Assembly (NCBI GenBank): GCA_041725895.1
Contig: JBGRQA010000044.1
Coordinates: 1-39,176, forward strand
Source: JBGRQA01 sp041725895
Lineage (GTDB): Bacteria; Bacteroidota; Bacteroidia; Bacteroidales; Marinifilaceae
Length of the DNA: 39,176 bases
Direction: 5' to 3'
Each line of letters begins with the position of its first letter. The stretch's first letter is position 1. This document shows positions 8,011 through 16,829 of the stretch, piece after piece. Made by a program: the position numbers and the translations under genes. The notes beneath the pieces were generated by a model. That model searched no databases, was not told the origin of the DNA, and was given only the letters and a program-made list of their open reading frames with translations.

Positions 8011-9471
8011 ATGAATAGAATATATAGAATCGTAACATCAATTGCAATCCTTCTGTTTTTGGCTCTGCCAATGTTCTCGCAGGGATCCTGCAATATCACA
8101 TTTAAAAAATCGTGGAAATCCAGCTCTTGGAGTCTTACTAATGGAAAGCTGCAAGGCCTGAAAATAGAAACCAGAGGCGACATAAAATTCAACAAAGATT
8201 TCACGGATATTATCAGTATTTCCGATGGTGGTTATCTTAAAATAGGCATGGTAAGCTTCGGTATGAGACGGAAATTACTTGTTAAATCGGAAAATAATCG
8301 GTTAATCTACTCCTACTATGAAGGCCGAAGAGAAATTCCTTTTGAACCGAAAGGCAAAGAATGGATGCGGGATGTACTTCCGTCGGTAATACGTTCCACA
8401 GGCTTAGGAGCAGAACAAAGAGTCAAACAAGCCTACACAGAAAACGGTATCAAAGGTTTCCTTGAAGAATATGAGGCCACAGACAGCGATTACAACAAAA
8501 GCCAACTGATCAAATACCTCTTAAGCAATCATGATTTGACCAACCAGGAATTGAATACCCTACTGCAATATTATCCCTATCGTATTGATTCCGACTATGA
8601 ATTGGCTCAAACTCTAAAACGCTACAACAGCCTGTTCCTTAGAACACCGGAGTTATCTGCTAACTTCTTTCTGGCATTAAAAGAAGTTAGCTCCGATTAT
8701 GAATCCAGTCAGATACTGAAAAGAGTTCTCAAGAACAATGAGATGGATGATGAAACTTTCGTCCTGTTTCTGGGAGCCATGGAGGACATCTCTTCTGACT
8801 ACGAAAAATCAAACATCATCAAACTAGCGATTACCGAACGTCAGATCAACAAAAAACAAATGCAGAAACTATTGGATGAAATAGATGATGTTTCCTCTGA
8901 TTATGAGAAATGCAACATAATCAAATTGCTAATCCGAAAAAACCAATATTCACCTGAAAATTTAACCGACATACTGCATCTTACCGAATCAATCAGCTCC
9001 GATTATGAAAAGACCCAGATCATTAACACGCTACTAAGAAACCAAATGATTGATACAAACAACCTGCAAAGTTTTACAGATCTGCTGGAAGAGGTCAGCT
9101 CTGATTACTCCTACAAGGAGATCCTGAAAGACATGATGGATTACAGAAAATTAGGGGCTTCCCGATTCGATTACCTATTGAGAGCCTCCGACAGAATCTC
9201 CTCTAGCTACGACCTCTCTCAATTTTACAAGAGTTTACTCCGGGAACGAGACCTAACAACCGAACAACAATTGCAATTGATCCGGAAAAGTCAAAACATT
9301 TCATCCAACTATGAACTATCCCAATTCCTGCTGGAAGCAACCCAAACTCTGGACATGGAGGATGAAGACATTCGCCAGGAAATAATCAAAGCCGCTGATA
9401 ATATCAGTTCAGAATACGATTATGGCAAAGTGATGAAAGCAATCAATGCACATACAAAAAAATGGGACTAA
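8011..9471 (+). CDS. Secreted SDYE-repeat (alpha-solenoid) protein
   Basis: A 486-residue protein with a signal peptide (residues 1-25, hydrophobic core IAILLFLALPMF). Residues 28-110 form a beta-rich domain (GGYLKIGMVSFGMRRKLLV). From about residue 155 to the end there are ten consecutive 34-35-residue units, each beginning with a form of (V/I)SSDYEKSQI(I/L)K followed by a second helix; later copies decay to SSSYDL, SSNYEL and SSEYDY. Repeats of this type occur in Bacteroidota, often beside envelope-sensing genes, and probably stack as a helical solenoid that binds a partner. No enzyme motif is present. It lies upstream of a LytS/LytTR signalling set and may be its sensor partner or its target. 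Confidence 0.85.
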   Translation: MNRIYRIVTSIAILLFLALPMFSQGSCNITFKKSWKSSSWSLTNGKLQGLKIETRGDIKFNKDFTDIISISDGGYLKIGMVSFGMRRKLLVKSENNRLIYSYYEGRREIPFEPKGKEWMRDVLPSVIRSTGLGAEQRVKQAYTENGIKGFLEEYEATDSDYNKSQLIKYLLSNHDLTNQELNTLLQYYPYRIDSDYELAQTLKRYNSLFLRTPELSANFFLALKEVSSDYESSQILKRVLKNNEMDDETFVLFLGAMEDISSDYEKSNIIKLAITERQINKKQMQKLLDEIDDVSSDYEKCNIIKLLIRKNQYSPENLTDILHLTESISSDYEKTQIINTLLRNQMIDTNNLQSFTDLLEEVSSDYSYKEILKDMMDYRKLGASRFDYLLRASDRISSSYDLSQFYKSLLRERDLTTEQQLQLIRKSQNISSNYELSQFLLEATQTLDMEDEDIRQEIIKAADNISSEYDYGKVMKAINAHTKKWD

Positions 9472-9569
9472 ATTAATCTACCCACATTTTGGGAAAACCA
9501 TGGACATTTTGTTAATTTAATCACCAACACAAAGGGAACGATGAATCGTTCCCTTCCAATCTGTCAGCA

Positions 9570-10601
9570 ATGAATAAAATCATCCGATTTGCCATTTTCA
9601 GCCCCTTACTAGGCATCCTTTTCTATCTGCTGGGATATTATGCTCAAAAAGGGGAACTTCCTACCTTCAAGCATCAACTCTCAGAACTTCTTACCAGCGC
9701 TTTGTTTGCAATTATTGCTGGCTTCGGAACGCTGGGCATTAGTCAAATCCTGAACAAATACAGAAGTTGGGAAAGTAAATATGTCATTCGATTCTGGTTA
9801 CAACTCTTGGCCTTATTTCTAATGGGACTCGTTATTTCTGGAATCTATCTGGAAATTTTCATCTTAAACGGCTCTTCCGATCTCAGCTACAAGCAGGTAT
9901 GGCTCATCCACCAGGAGAATTTCTTTAAAATTGCACTCATCCTGTTTCTTTTGGTAACCTGCTATACTTTACTGGATTTTATTTTCTACTCCTACAGCCA
10001 TTTTCGTGAAGAGGAGGTGAAATCCATCGAAATGGTGAACACGCAACTAGAACTCCAATTCGAAGCATTAAAGTCGCAACTCTCCCCTCATTTCCTTTTC
10101 AATTCTCTCAATACCATTTCGTCCCTTCTATACAAAAACACCCATCTTGCAGAACATTTCATACGAAGGTTTGCCGAAACCTATCGTTTCATTCTGGAGC
10201 AGAATGATAATGCTCTGATTCCTTTATCCAAGGAACTGAATTTTGTAAAAGACTATAATTTCATTCTTGGAATTCGTTTTGCACAATCTTTTAATTTGGA
10301 GATTGATGTCCCAAAGGAGGTGGAAGAAAGCAATGTTCCTCCAATGTCCTTACAGATGCTTGTAGAGAATGCAGTAAAACACAACCTGGTATCACGAACT
10401 ACTCCCCTAAAAGTTACAATCACTTACACTGATGAGAAAATTAATGTAATTAACAACATCAATCCCCTTCGAAAGCAACCCAACTCCTTTCATATTGGAA
10501 TAGAGAACATCCGGAAAAGGTATGCCTATTTCACAAACAAAACCATAGAAATCAATAAAAAAGACAATTTCACGGTAAGCCTACCCCTTATTCCAGCTTA
10601 A
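9570..10601 (+). CDS. LytS-family sensor histidine kinase
   Basis: A 343-residue kinase. Residues 7-145 hold four membrane segments without an extracytoplasmic domain of note. The His_kinase box QLSPHFLFNSLNTI has the phospho-acceptor His174. The ATPase part shows LVENAVKHNL (N box) and HIGIENIRKRY (G box region). It would phosphorylate the LytTR regulator encoded at 11687. It is followed after one base by a second, degenerate LytS gene and then by the regulator, so the three form an operon. Membrane-embedded sensing of envelope or membrane state is usual for this four-TM type. Confidence 0.93.
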   Translation: MNKIIRFAIFSPLLGILFYLLGYYAQKGELPTFKHQLSELLTSALFAIIAGFGTLGISQILNKYRSWESKYVIRFWLQLLALFLMGLVISGIYLEIFILNGSSDLSYKQVWLIHQENFFKIALILFLLVTCYTLLDFIFYSYSHFREEEVKSIEMVNTQLELQFEALKSQLSPHFLFNSLNTISSLLYKNTHLAEHFIRRFAETYRFILEQNDNALIPLSKELNFVKDYNFILGIRFAQSFNLEIDVPKEVEESNVPPMSLQMLVENAVKHNLVSRTTPLKVTITYTDEKINVINNINPLRKQPNSFHIGIENIRKRYAYFTNKTIEINKKDNFTVSLPLIPA

Positions 10602-10602
10602 A

Positions 10603-11637
10603 ATGAAAACCAGATTCCTCGACCATATTATCCATCGTCTCTTTACCCCACCGGTTATCGCAATACTGGTTTATCTTTTGGTACTCCTTATTTTTGACCG
10701 ATTGAGCGAGATAGCAAACAACTTTTCACCAGAAGAAATTATCCTTCTCATCCTGATTTGTTACTCACTTTTCGAAACTTATCGTATTCTTCTAAGATTC
10801 AGTGAAAACAATAAGTGGTTAAGTGGAAAAAAGCAGATCAGACACGGATTCCAAATCATCGGCAATATATTAATCAGTCTTTCCATTGTAAGCTTAGGAT
10901 TCTGGTTGTACTTTAAATTCTATTTACACTTAACAGATTATGATAGAGAGCTAAGCACTTTTCTCATCGTATTCACTTCCATCGGACTTTTCTTTTATCT
11001 ATTCTACCTCAGCATCTACTTCCTGGATCAACAGAATTCCTTACGCCTAAAAAAAGAGGCCATCAACCGGCAAAACATTGAATTCGAAATGGAAGTATTC
11101 AAAAACCGAATCAATCCTGATTTTCTGTTCCTCTCCCTGGAAGGGATTATTCAACTCATCCGAAACAAAGAAATAGAAAAAGCTGAGGAACATATAGATT
11201 ACCTGGCTCTTTTTTACAGAAAGATTCTAAACAACAGATTCCATGAGCTCAATTCAATAAAAGAAGAGGTCATTAAAGTAGAGAAATATTTGAAACTACA
11301 GAATCACTCTCTCGGAACCCAAATCGTATTTTCCATAAAAGAAACAGAACTCAACCATCAGACAGTTCCCAACGTACTTCTGCAGGGTGTGCAACTAATC
11401 CAGGCCTCGCAACTAATACCACACAATAAGGAATATAAAATTAAAGCAAAAATTGAGGAGCAGGTTCTAGAGTTGGAGTTTGAAAATAACCCGCGGATTA
11501 AACCCGAAGTTGAACATGAAAAATGGTTGGAAAACATGCGGAGAGCCGTGCATTACTATAACAACACACCCATAACCTGGGACCTAAGTCCTGCGAAAGG
11601 AATTTTGACAATTCCCCTGATTGCATTACACAATTAG
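10603..11637 (+). CDS. Degenerate LytS paralogue (predicted pseudokinase)
   Basis: A 344-residue protein with the same layout as its neighbour: four membrane segments in residues 12-145, then the LytS-type dimerisation and ATPase-like regions. The phospho-acceptor box reads RINPDFLFLSLE, so the His is replaced by Asp173 and the following Asn by Leu. The N box reads PNVLLQGVQLIQASQLI with no Glu/Asn, and the G box (ENMRRAVHYY) lacks glycines. It should neither bind ATP normally nor autophosphorylate. The frame is intact and placed between a working kinase and the regulator, so it is probably a maintained regulatory partner, for example forming heterodimers with the active kinase. Confidence 0.85.
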   Translation: MKTRFLDHIIHRLFTPPVIAILVYLLVLLIFDRLSEIANNFSPEEIILLILICYSLFETYRILLRFSENNKWLSGKKQIRHGFQIIGNILISLSIVSLGFWLYFKFYLHLTDYDRELSTFLIVFTSIGLFFYLFYLSIYFLDQQNSLRLKKEAINRQNIEFEMEVFKNRINPDFLFLSLEGIIQLIRNKEIEKAEEHIDYLALFYRKILNNRFHELNSIKEEVIKVEKYLKLQNHSLGTQIVFSIKETELNHQTVPNVLLQGVQLIQASQLIPHNKEYKIKAKIEEQVLELEFENNPRIKPEVEHEKWLENMRRAVHYYNNTPITWDLSPAKGILTIPLIALHN

Positions 11638-11686
11638 TTTAAGAAAACAAACACAACACTTAACACCCTAAAAACAACCGTAACTC

Positions 11687-12457
11687 ATGAAAGTCTTAAT
11701 CATTGAGGATGAAATTCTGGCAACGGAAAAACTCGAACGATTGCTAAAAAAATACGACCCAAAAATTGAAATTGTGGAATGCTTCGATTCGGTATTAGCA
11801 TCAACCACTTGGTTGGGCAATCCACAAAATCAGGTAGATCTTATCTTTCTGGACATCCACCTTGTAGATGGGTTAAGTTTTGACATCTTCAAAACGGTTG
11901 AGGTGCATACCCCTGTCATTTTCACAACGGCCTACAATGAATACGCCCTAAATGCATTCAAACTCAACAGTGTTGATTACCTCCTAAAACCTGTAACCTT
12001 CGACGATTTGTACACAAGCCTGAAAAAATTCGAACGGATGAAACAATCTTTCTCGGGCAATTCCTTTGCTAACCTGGAGAATTTGAGCCAGGCTTTAAAT
12101 CAAATTCAGAAAACTTATAAAACCCGCTTCATGGTAAAAGTGGGAGAAAAACTTCGGTCTTACAAAGCCGATGAAATTGCAGTTTTTTACGCAGAGGGAC
12201 GAACTGTATCAATTCTCCTGGAGGATAAAAAGGAATATGTAATCGATTACAAGATGGAGGAATTGCAAGAACTTATCGATCCCCAAATGTTCTTTCGAAT
12301 CGGCAGATCGTTCATCGTTAACATCAATGCCATTCAAGGTGTGATCATACACTCCAACTCCAGGTTAAAAATCAATCTCAATCAGAATTTCGACCGGGAA
12401 CTTATCGTAAGCCGCGAGAAAGTGGGAGCTTTTAAGAACTGGTTCAATGGACAGTAG
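11687..12457 (+). CDS. LytTR-family response regulator
   Basis: A 256-residue two-domain regulator. The receiver has the acidic pair in LIIEDE, phospho-acceptor Asp56 in LIFLDIHL, Thr80/Thr81 and Lys101 in YLLKP. After a linker with a short helix, residues ~148-255 form a LytTR DNA-binding domain (FMVKVGEKLRSYKADEI, FYAEGRTVSI, FFRIGRSFIVNINAI). LytTR proteins bind paired 9-bp direct repeats. It is the last gene of the LytS operon and is closed by a clear intrinsic terminator. A candidate target site lies at 7899-7940. Confidence 0.95.
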   Translation: MKVLIIEDEILATEKLERLLKKYDPKIEIVECFDSVLASTTWLGNPQNQVDLIFLDIHLVDGLSFDIFKTVEVHTPVIFTTAYNEYALNAFKLNSVDYLLKPVTFDDLYTSLKKFERMKQSFSGNSFANLENLSQALNQIQKTYKTRFMVKVGEKLRSYKADEIAVFYAEGRTVSILLEDKKEYVIDYKMEELQELIDPQMFFRIGRSFIVNINAIQGVIIHSNSRLKINLNQNFDRELIVSREKVGAFKNWFNGQ

Positions 12458-12500
12458 AAACAGACATTAAAACGTAATAAGTATTAAAATTCCGATTCGA

Positions 12501-12530
12501 AAAACTGTGAGATACACATCACAGTTTTTT
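12501..12530 (+). terminator. Intrinsic terminator of the LytS/LytTR operon
   Basis: AAAACTGTGA (12501-12510) and TCACAGTTTT (12519-12528) form a perfect 10-bp stem with an 8-base loop; the T-run extends to 12530. It lies between convergent genes and can work in both directions because of the A/T-rich base. Confidence 0.85.
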
Positions 12531-12542
12531 GGTTTCTTTTGA

Positions 12543-13223
12543 TTAACCTGAAATCTCTTCCATAATTAGAGATTTTTTATCTTCCTTCAATCGTGCAGTA
12601 CGTGATAATTTCCGAAATTGTGAAGGGGAAGTCTTCACTATTTTTTTAAAGGAACAGTAAAAAGTAGACAACGACTTATACCCCAAATATTCAGCAATCA
12701 CTTTTATGGGCATTTTGTTACTTCGATCACTCAACAACCCAACCGCTTCTTCAATTCGATAACGATTGATCAAACACGTAAAATTCATTCCAAACTCATC
12801 ACCAATAACTACAGACAAATAAGTTCGATTGGTTCCCAATATTTTTGCCAAATGATCAAGAGATATTCCCTTTTGACGATAGATGCATTTCTCTTCCATT
12901 AATCGTCGAAGGCCCCTTAGAATTCTTACCCGGGAGGGAGCCGTCATCTTATGCCTGTTCCTTTTTACACCCCCTGAGAGTGGATCAATTTGAATGAAGG
13001 GATTCATATCCTGATCTGCGGGCGATCCCCACCTTTTGGGAACAATATCCATAGCCATTCCATTGGGAGGGCTAGTTTCTACCTTGCAACAGAGTACTTC
13101 TTTCTCTTCGGATCGCTTTGTAAACCAAATCCGGATAATAACAATCAAATACAATAAAATTATGGCAGCGGAAAACATCAAAATCTCCTTTGCTGCAAAA
13201 TCTATCATTTTAGAATCCATCAA
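12543..13223 (-). CDS. Membrane-anchored AraC-family transcriptional regulator
   Basis: A 226-residue protein with a single N-terminal membrane segment (residues ~12-33, EILMFSAAIILLYLIVII), a polar linker and a C-terminal AraC double helix-turn-helix domain (residues ~118-212). The first HTH reads ISLDHLAKILGTNRTYLSVVI and the second MPIKVIAEYLGYKSLSTFY, ending in the family SPSQFRKL motif. It lacks the usual AraC ligand-binding domain. A membrane tether on a short AraC protein suggests response to a membrane signal or release by proteolysis. The cysteine pair LCCK just after the membrane segment is notable. Targets are unknown. Confidence 0.87.
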   Translation of the reverse strand: MMDSKMIDFAAKEILMFSAAIILLYLIVIIRIWFTKRSEEKEVLCCKVETSPPNGMAMDIVPKRWGSPADQDMNPFIQIDPLSGGVKRNRHKMTAPSRVRILRGLRRLMEEKCIYRQKGISLDHLAKILGTNRTYLSVVIGDEFGMNFTCLINRYRIEEAVGLLSDRSNKMPIKVIAEYLGYKSLSTFYCSFKKIVKTSPSQFRKLSRTARLKEDKKSLIMEEISG

Positions 13224-13501
13224 GCCTATTTTGTATGAACCTATTCTTCACTTAGTTTCTAGATTCAATCCATCTCTAAGCAACCAAAGTCAAAAAAAAC
13301 TCACTACAGCCAAAACAAACTCAACCACCACATCATTGACATTGCATACACTAGAAGATTGATTGTTCTTTACCATAAATTACAAAATAAAACGAAATAG
13401 CACAATGACATAATTAACAAAATGTAATATTATCTGTCGACTACCAACAACCATACACGAACATAAAACAGTCCGTCAACTCCTCCTGTTAATCAATTCT
13501 C

Positions 13502-14116
13502 TCAAGACCGGAACCGGGAATAAATAATCAAAACCGCAAAAAACAGCCCAATAAAAAGATAGTTCACCCATTGGATATTCAATAGAAAAACCACCGAAAC
13601 AACTCCAAAAATCAGCCAATAGTTGACCATACTTCCATTCGGATATGCTTTTTCGTCAAAACACACCTCCTGAATCCTCTGAGATTCCACATCCAGTAAA
13701 AGCAAACCATCTGCATCCATCACATGATAGTACTCCATCAACTGGCGCCTGGTATTGCCATACTCCACATTGGCTACCGTTTTACCGGTTTTCACTTCTA
13801 CAAGGTAATTCAAGCCATCCTTTTCAACCAAAAAATCAGCGGCCAGCGAAACCACAACTTCTTTGCCATCCACCCAATAACAATGCTCCAGGGGAACCTG
13901 CTCCTTCAGAAGACGAAACCCATTCTGAACTAAAATCTTCCGGGCAATTTTCTCTCCCTGTATTCCCTTTTTCCGATTGGTAACGCCCCTTTGTCTAACC
14001 TTAATTTCTCTCCACTTTAAACGTAGAATCCATCCCATAAAAAACAGCAAGACCATAGCTAATGCCACACTGCTCCAGGTTTCCAAGTCATATTCCATAT
14101 CATAAATTTTGTCCAA
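13502..14116 (-). CDS. Membrane-bound PD-(D/E)XK nuclease-like protein (NERD type)
   Basis: A 204-residue protein with an N-terminal membrane segment (about 15-32), a soluble nuclease-like core and one or two C-terminal membrane segments (about 165-200). The core has KKGIQGEKIARKIL (Glu55), AADFLVEKDGLNYLVEVKTGK with Asp94, Glu107 and Lys109, and a later NTRRQLMEYYHV helix. This is the D-x(n)-E-x-K signature of PD-(D/E)XK/NERD domains, with all key residues kept. Start could be ATG 14116 or ATG 14098. It is transcribed alone away from pflB. Membrane anchoring at both ends would place the catalytic face in the cytoplasm; the function is unknown. Confidence 0.8.
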   Translation of the reverse strand: MDKIYDMEYDLETWSSVALAMVLLFFMGWILRLKWREIKVRQRGVTNRKKGIQGEKIARKILVQNGFRLLKEQVPLEHCYWVDGKEVVVSLAADFLVEKDGLNYLVEVKTGKTVANVEYGNTRRQLMEYYHVMDADGLLLLDVESQRIQEVCFDEKAYPNGSMVNYWLIFGVVSVVFLLNIQWVNYLFIGLFFAVLIIYSRFRS

Positions 14117-14270
14117 ATGTAAGCCTTCTGCATAGCAATTGATTCAAAAGGGCCAACATAATTTCAATATTTTATCCTTAATTGAAATCCCTCTACATTA
14201 TAACTTTTTTTAACTTTTTTCTTCGCCATCTAAAAACAGGCAAACCAGAACGTTTCAACAGAAAAACGCT

Positions 14271-14296
14271 ATAAAGTGTGAAATATCCCACTTTAT
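14271..14296. promoter_or_regulatory. Inverted repeat upstream of the pflB promoter
   Basis: ATAAAGTG (14271-14278) and CACTTTAT (14289-14296) are perfect 8-bp arms with a 10-base spacer. It ends five bases before the predicted -33 element, where an activator or repressor would sit. The dyad is not a canonical FNR (TTGATN4ATCAA) or CRP site. Regulation by oxygen or redox state is inferred from the genes only. Confidence 0.45.
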
Positions 14297-14300
14297 TGGT

Positions 14301-14332
14301 ATTGCAAGAGCCGATAGAAAGACGTTCCTTTG
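14301..14332 (+). promoter_or_regulatory. Predicted pflB promoter and long leader
   Basis: ATTG at 14301-14304 and TTCCTTTG at 14325-14332 are separated by 20 bases and fit the Bacteroidota -33/-7 pattern, though the -7 lacks the usual A. Transcription would start near 14338, leaving a leader of about 185 bases before ATG 14523. Within the leader CCCCGA near 14335 can pair with TCGGGG near 14395. The upstream part of the 406-bp gap, 14117-14270, holds nothing I can identify. Confidence 0.45.
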
Positions 14333-14522
14333 CACCCCGAAAGGAAAACGGACGCTTTTATCTGCTTCTGTTTTTCCTCTCAAAATCGTCCCTCGGGGCG
14401 ATAACAAAAACAAAATTTAACAGCGAAACAAACATGTCTGGACCTGGAGTTTGTATGTTAACTCTCAACCCCTCCAAGCCCAAATGATTGTTCCTCTCAA
14501 CCAGTGAAAAACCTATTTAGAA

Positions 14523-16748
14523 ATGGGAAAAATGCAATTCAAAGCCGGTGAATGGCAACAAATTATTAACGTAAGAGATTTCGTTAGTAACAACTTAACT
14601 TCTTACTCAGGAGATGCTTCATTTTTGACCGGAGCAACTGAACGCACAAAAAAACTATGGCAAATTTGCCTTGACGCAGTAAAAGAAGAGCGCGCTAACA
14701 ACGGAGTTCGCTCTATCGACACCGAAACTGTGTCAACCATCGCTTCTCACGGAGCAGGATATATTGATAAATCATTGGAGTTGATCGTAGGTTTGCAAGC
14801 CGACGAACTTCTTCGCAGAGCAATGAAACCTTACGGTGGTATTGCTGTTGTTGAAAAAGCATGTAAAGAACAAGGACTTGAAGTTTCTGATCGTGTAAAA
14901 GACATTTTCCGCAACTATGCAAAAACTCACAACGATGGTGTGTTTGATGCATATACTGCTGAAATTCGTAAATTCCGTTCTTTGGGATTCCTTACCGGAT
15001 TGCCAGATAACTATGCTCGTGGTCGTATCATTGGTGACTACCGTCGTGTAGCTCTATACGGTATCGATCGTTTGATCGAAGCTAAAAAAGAAGATTTGGC
15101 TGGTTTAACCGGAACCATGACTGATGAATTGATTCGTCTTCGTGAAGAGGTTGCTGAGCAAATCAAAGCTTTAGCTGATATCAAAGCTTTGGGTGAAAAG
15201 TACGGTTTGGAATTGAATCGTCCTGCAGAAACTGCACAGGAAGCTATTCAGTGGGTTTACATGGGTTACCTTGCTGCTGTAAAAGAGCAGGATGGTGCTG
15301 CAATGTCTTTGGGTAACGTTTCTACCTTCCTTGACATTTACATCCAGAGAGATTTGGAAGAAGGAACCATTACTGAAGAGTTCGCTCAGGAAATGATCGA
15401 CCAATTCGTTATGAAACTACGTATGGTGCGTCACCTTCGTATGAATGCTTACGATGAGATTTTCGCAGGTGACCCAACCTGGGTAACTGAGTCAATCGGT
15501 GGTCGTACTTTGGACGGAAGATCAAAAGTAACCAAGACTTCTTTCCGTTTCTTGAACACCCTTTACACTTTAGGCCCCTCACCAGAGCCAAACATGACTG
15601 TACTTTGGTCTGATCAGTTGCCAGAAGGATTCAAGAAATTCTGTGCTCAGGTTTCTATCGATACTTCTTCTATCCAGTACGAGAATGACCAATTGATGTG
15701 TGATACTCGTAAATCTGATGACTACGGTATCGCTTGTTGTGTATCTTACCAGGAAATTGGTAAGCAAATCCAGTTCTTCGGTGCTCGTTGTAACCTGGCT
15801 AAAACTCTTCTTTTGGCTTTGAACGGCGGACGTTGTGAGAAAACCGGAACTCAACTGATCAACGGTATTCCAGCTATGACTAGCGACGAGTTGAACTTCG
15901 ACGAAGTGATGGCTAACTATAAGATTGCGATGAGAGAAATGGCTCGTGTTTACAACGACTCCATGAACATCATCCACTACATGCACGATAAGTACTACTA
16001 CGAGAAAGCTCAGATGTCTCTTGTAGATACCAATCCTAAAATCAACCTTGCTTACGGTATTGCCGGTCTTTCTATCGTTGCTGACTCATTGTCTGCAATT
16101 AAGAACGCAAAAGTAACTGCTGTACGTAACGAGGAAGGATTGACTTGCGATTTCAAAATCGAAGGAGATTTCCCATACTATGGTAATGATGATGACCGCG
16201 TAGACTGCTTCGCTGTTGAGATTCCTTCTATTTTCAACGGTATGTTGAAAGAGCTTCATACTTACAAGAATGCTGAGCCAACCATGTCTATTCTTACCAT
16301 TACTTCTAACGTAGTTTATGGTTTGAAAACTGGTGCGACTCCTGATGGTAGAGCTGCTGGTGTGCCATTTGCTCCTGGTGCTAACCCAATGCACGGACGT
16401 GACACCAATGGTGCAATCGCTTCCTTGAACTCTGTAGCGAAAATCAACTACGAAGATTCATTGGACGGTATCTCCAATACCTTCTCTATCGTTCCTAAGT
16501 CATTAGGAGCAACAGAAGATAATCGTCAGGACAACCTGGTTACCATGATGGACGCTTACTTCATCAAAGGTGCTCACCACTTGAACGTAAACGTTTTGAA
16601 CCGTGAGATGCTGGAAGATGCAATGGAGCACCCAGAAGAGTACCCACAGTTGACTATCCGTGTATCCGGATACGCAGTTAACTTCGTACGTCTAACTCGC
16701 GAGCAGCAGTTAGAGGTAATCTCTCGTAGCTTCTTCGAGAAAATGTAA
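14523..16748 (+). CDS. pflB: Formate C-acetyltransferase (pyruvate formate-lyase)
   Basis: A 741-residue glycyl-radical enzyme that converts pyruvate and CoA into acetyl-CoA and formate in the cytoplasm under anoxic conditions. The two active-site cysteines are Cys405-Cys406 in YGIACCVSYQ, and the radical glycine is Gly716 in RVSGYAVNF near the C-terminus. Length is close to the E. coli enzyme (760). Codon choice differs sharply from the neighbours (preference for CGT, GGT, GTT, AAC), a sign of very high expression. It has a strong terminator, then the activase gene and the formate channel gene follow in the same direction. Confidence 0.98.
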   Translation: MGKMQFKAGEWQQIINVRDFVSNNLTSYSGDASFLTGATERTKKLWQICLDAVKEERANNGVRSIDTETVSTIASHGAGYIDKSLELIVGLQADELLRRAMKPYGGIAVVEKACKEQGLEVSDRVKDIFRNYAKTHNDGVFDAYTAEIRKFRSLGFLTGLPDNYARGRIIGDYRRVALYGIDRLIEAKKEDLAGLTGTMTDELIRLREEVAEQIKALADIKALGEKYGLELNRPAETAQEAIQWVYMGYLAAVKEQDGAAMSLGNVSTFLDIYIQRDLEEGTITEEFAQEMIDQFVMKLRMVRHLRMNAYDEIFAGDPTWVTESIGGRTLDGRSKVTKTSFRFLNTLYTLGPSPEPNMTVLWSDQLPEGFKKFCAQVSIDTSSIQYENDQLMCDTRKSDDYGIACCVSYQEIGKQIQFFGARCNLAKTLLLALNGGRCEKTGTQLINGIPAMTSDELNFDEVMANYKIAMREMARVYNDSMNIIHYMHDKYYYEKAQMSLVDTNPKINLAYGIAGLSIVADSLSAIKNAKVTAVRNEEGLTCDFKIEGDFPYYGNDDDRVDCFAVEIPSIFNGMLKELHTYKNAEPTMSILTITSNVVYGLKTGATPDGRAAGVPFAPGANPMHGRDTNGAIASLNSVAKINYEDSLDGISNTFSIVPKSLGATEDNRQDNLVTMMDAYFIKGAHHLNVNVLNREMLEDAMEHPEEYPQLTIRVSGYAVNFVRLTREQQLEVISRSFFEKM

Positions 16749-16779
16749 GATCGTTTAACATCCTTACATTATATATAAT

Positions 16780-16829
16780 AAAGAGTTCCGGAGCTTTCCA
16801 ACGAGAGTCTCCGGTGCTCTTTCTTTTTA
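16780..16829 (+). terminator. Terminator after pflB
   Basis: AAAGAG (16780-16785) plus CCGGAG (16788-16793) pair with CTCCGG (16809-16814) plus CTCTTT (16817-16822), with a 2-by-2 internal loop, followed by CTTTTTAA. It separates pflB from pflA and probably gives much higher pflB than pflA transcript, as expected for enzyme versus activase. Confidence 0.85.

Noticed and set aside
14278..14487. Small frame in the pflB leader as a gene or leader peptide
   Set aside because: It crosses the predicted promoter and leader, has no protein-like composition and no spacing logic to pflB.
15171..16394. Long minus-strand frames inside pflB
   Set aside because: They mirror the biased codon use of pflB and have no protein features of their own.
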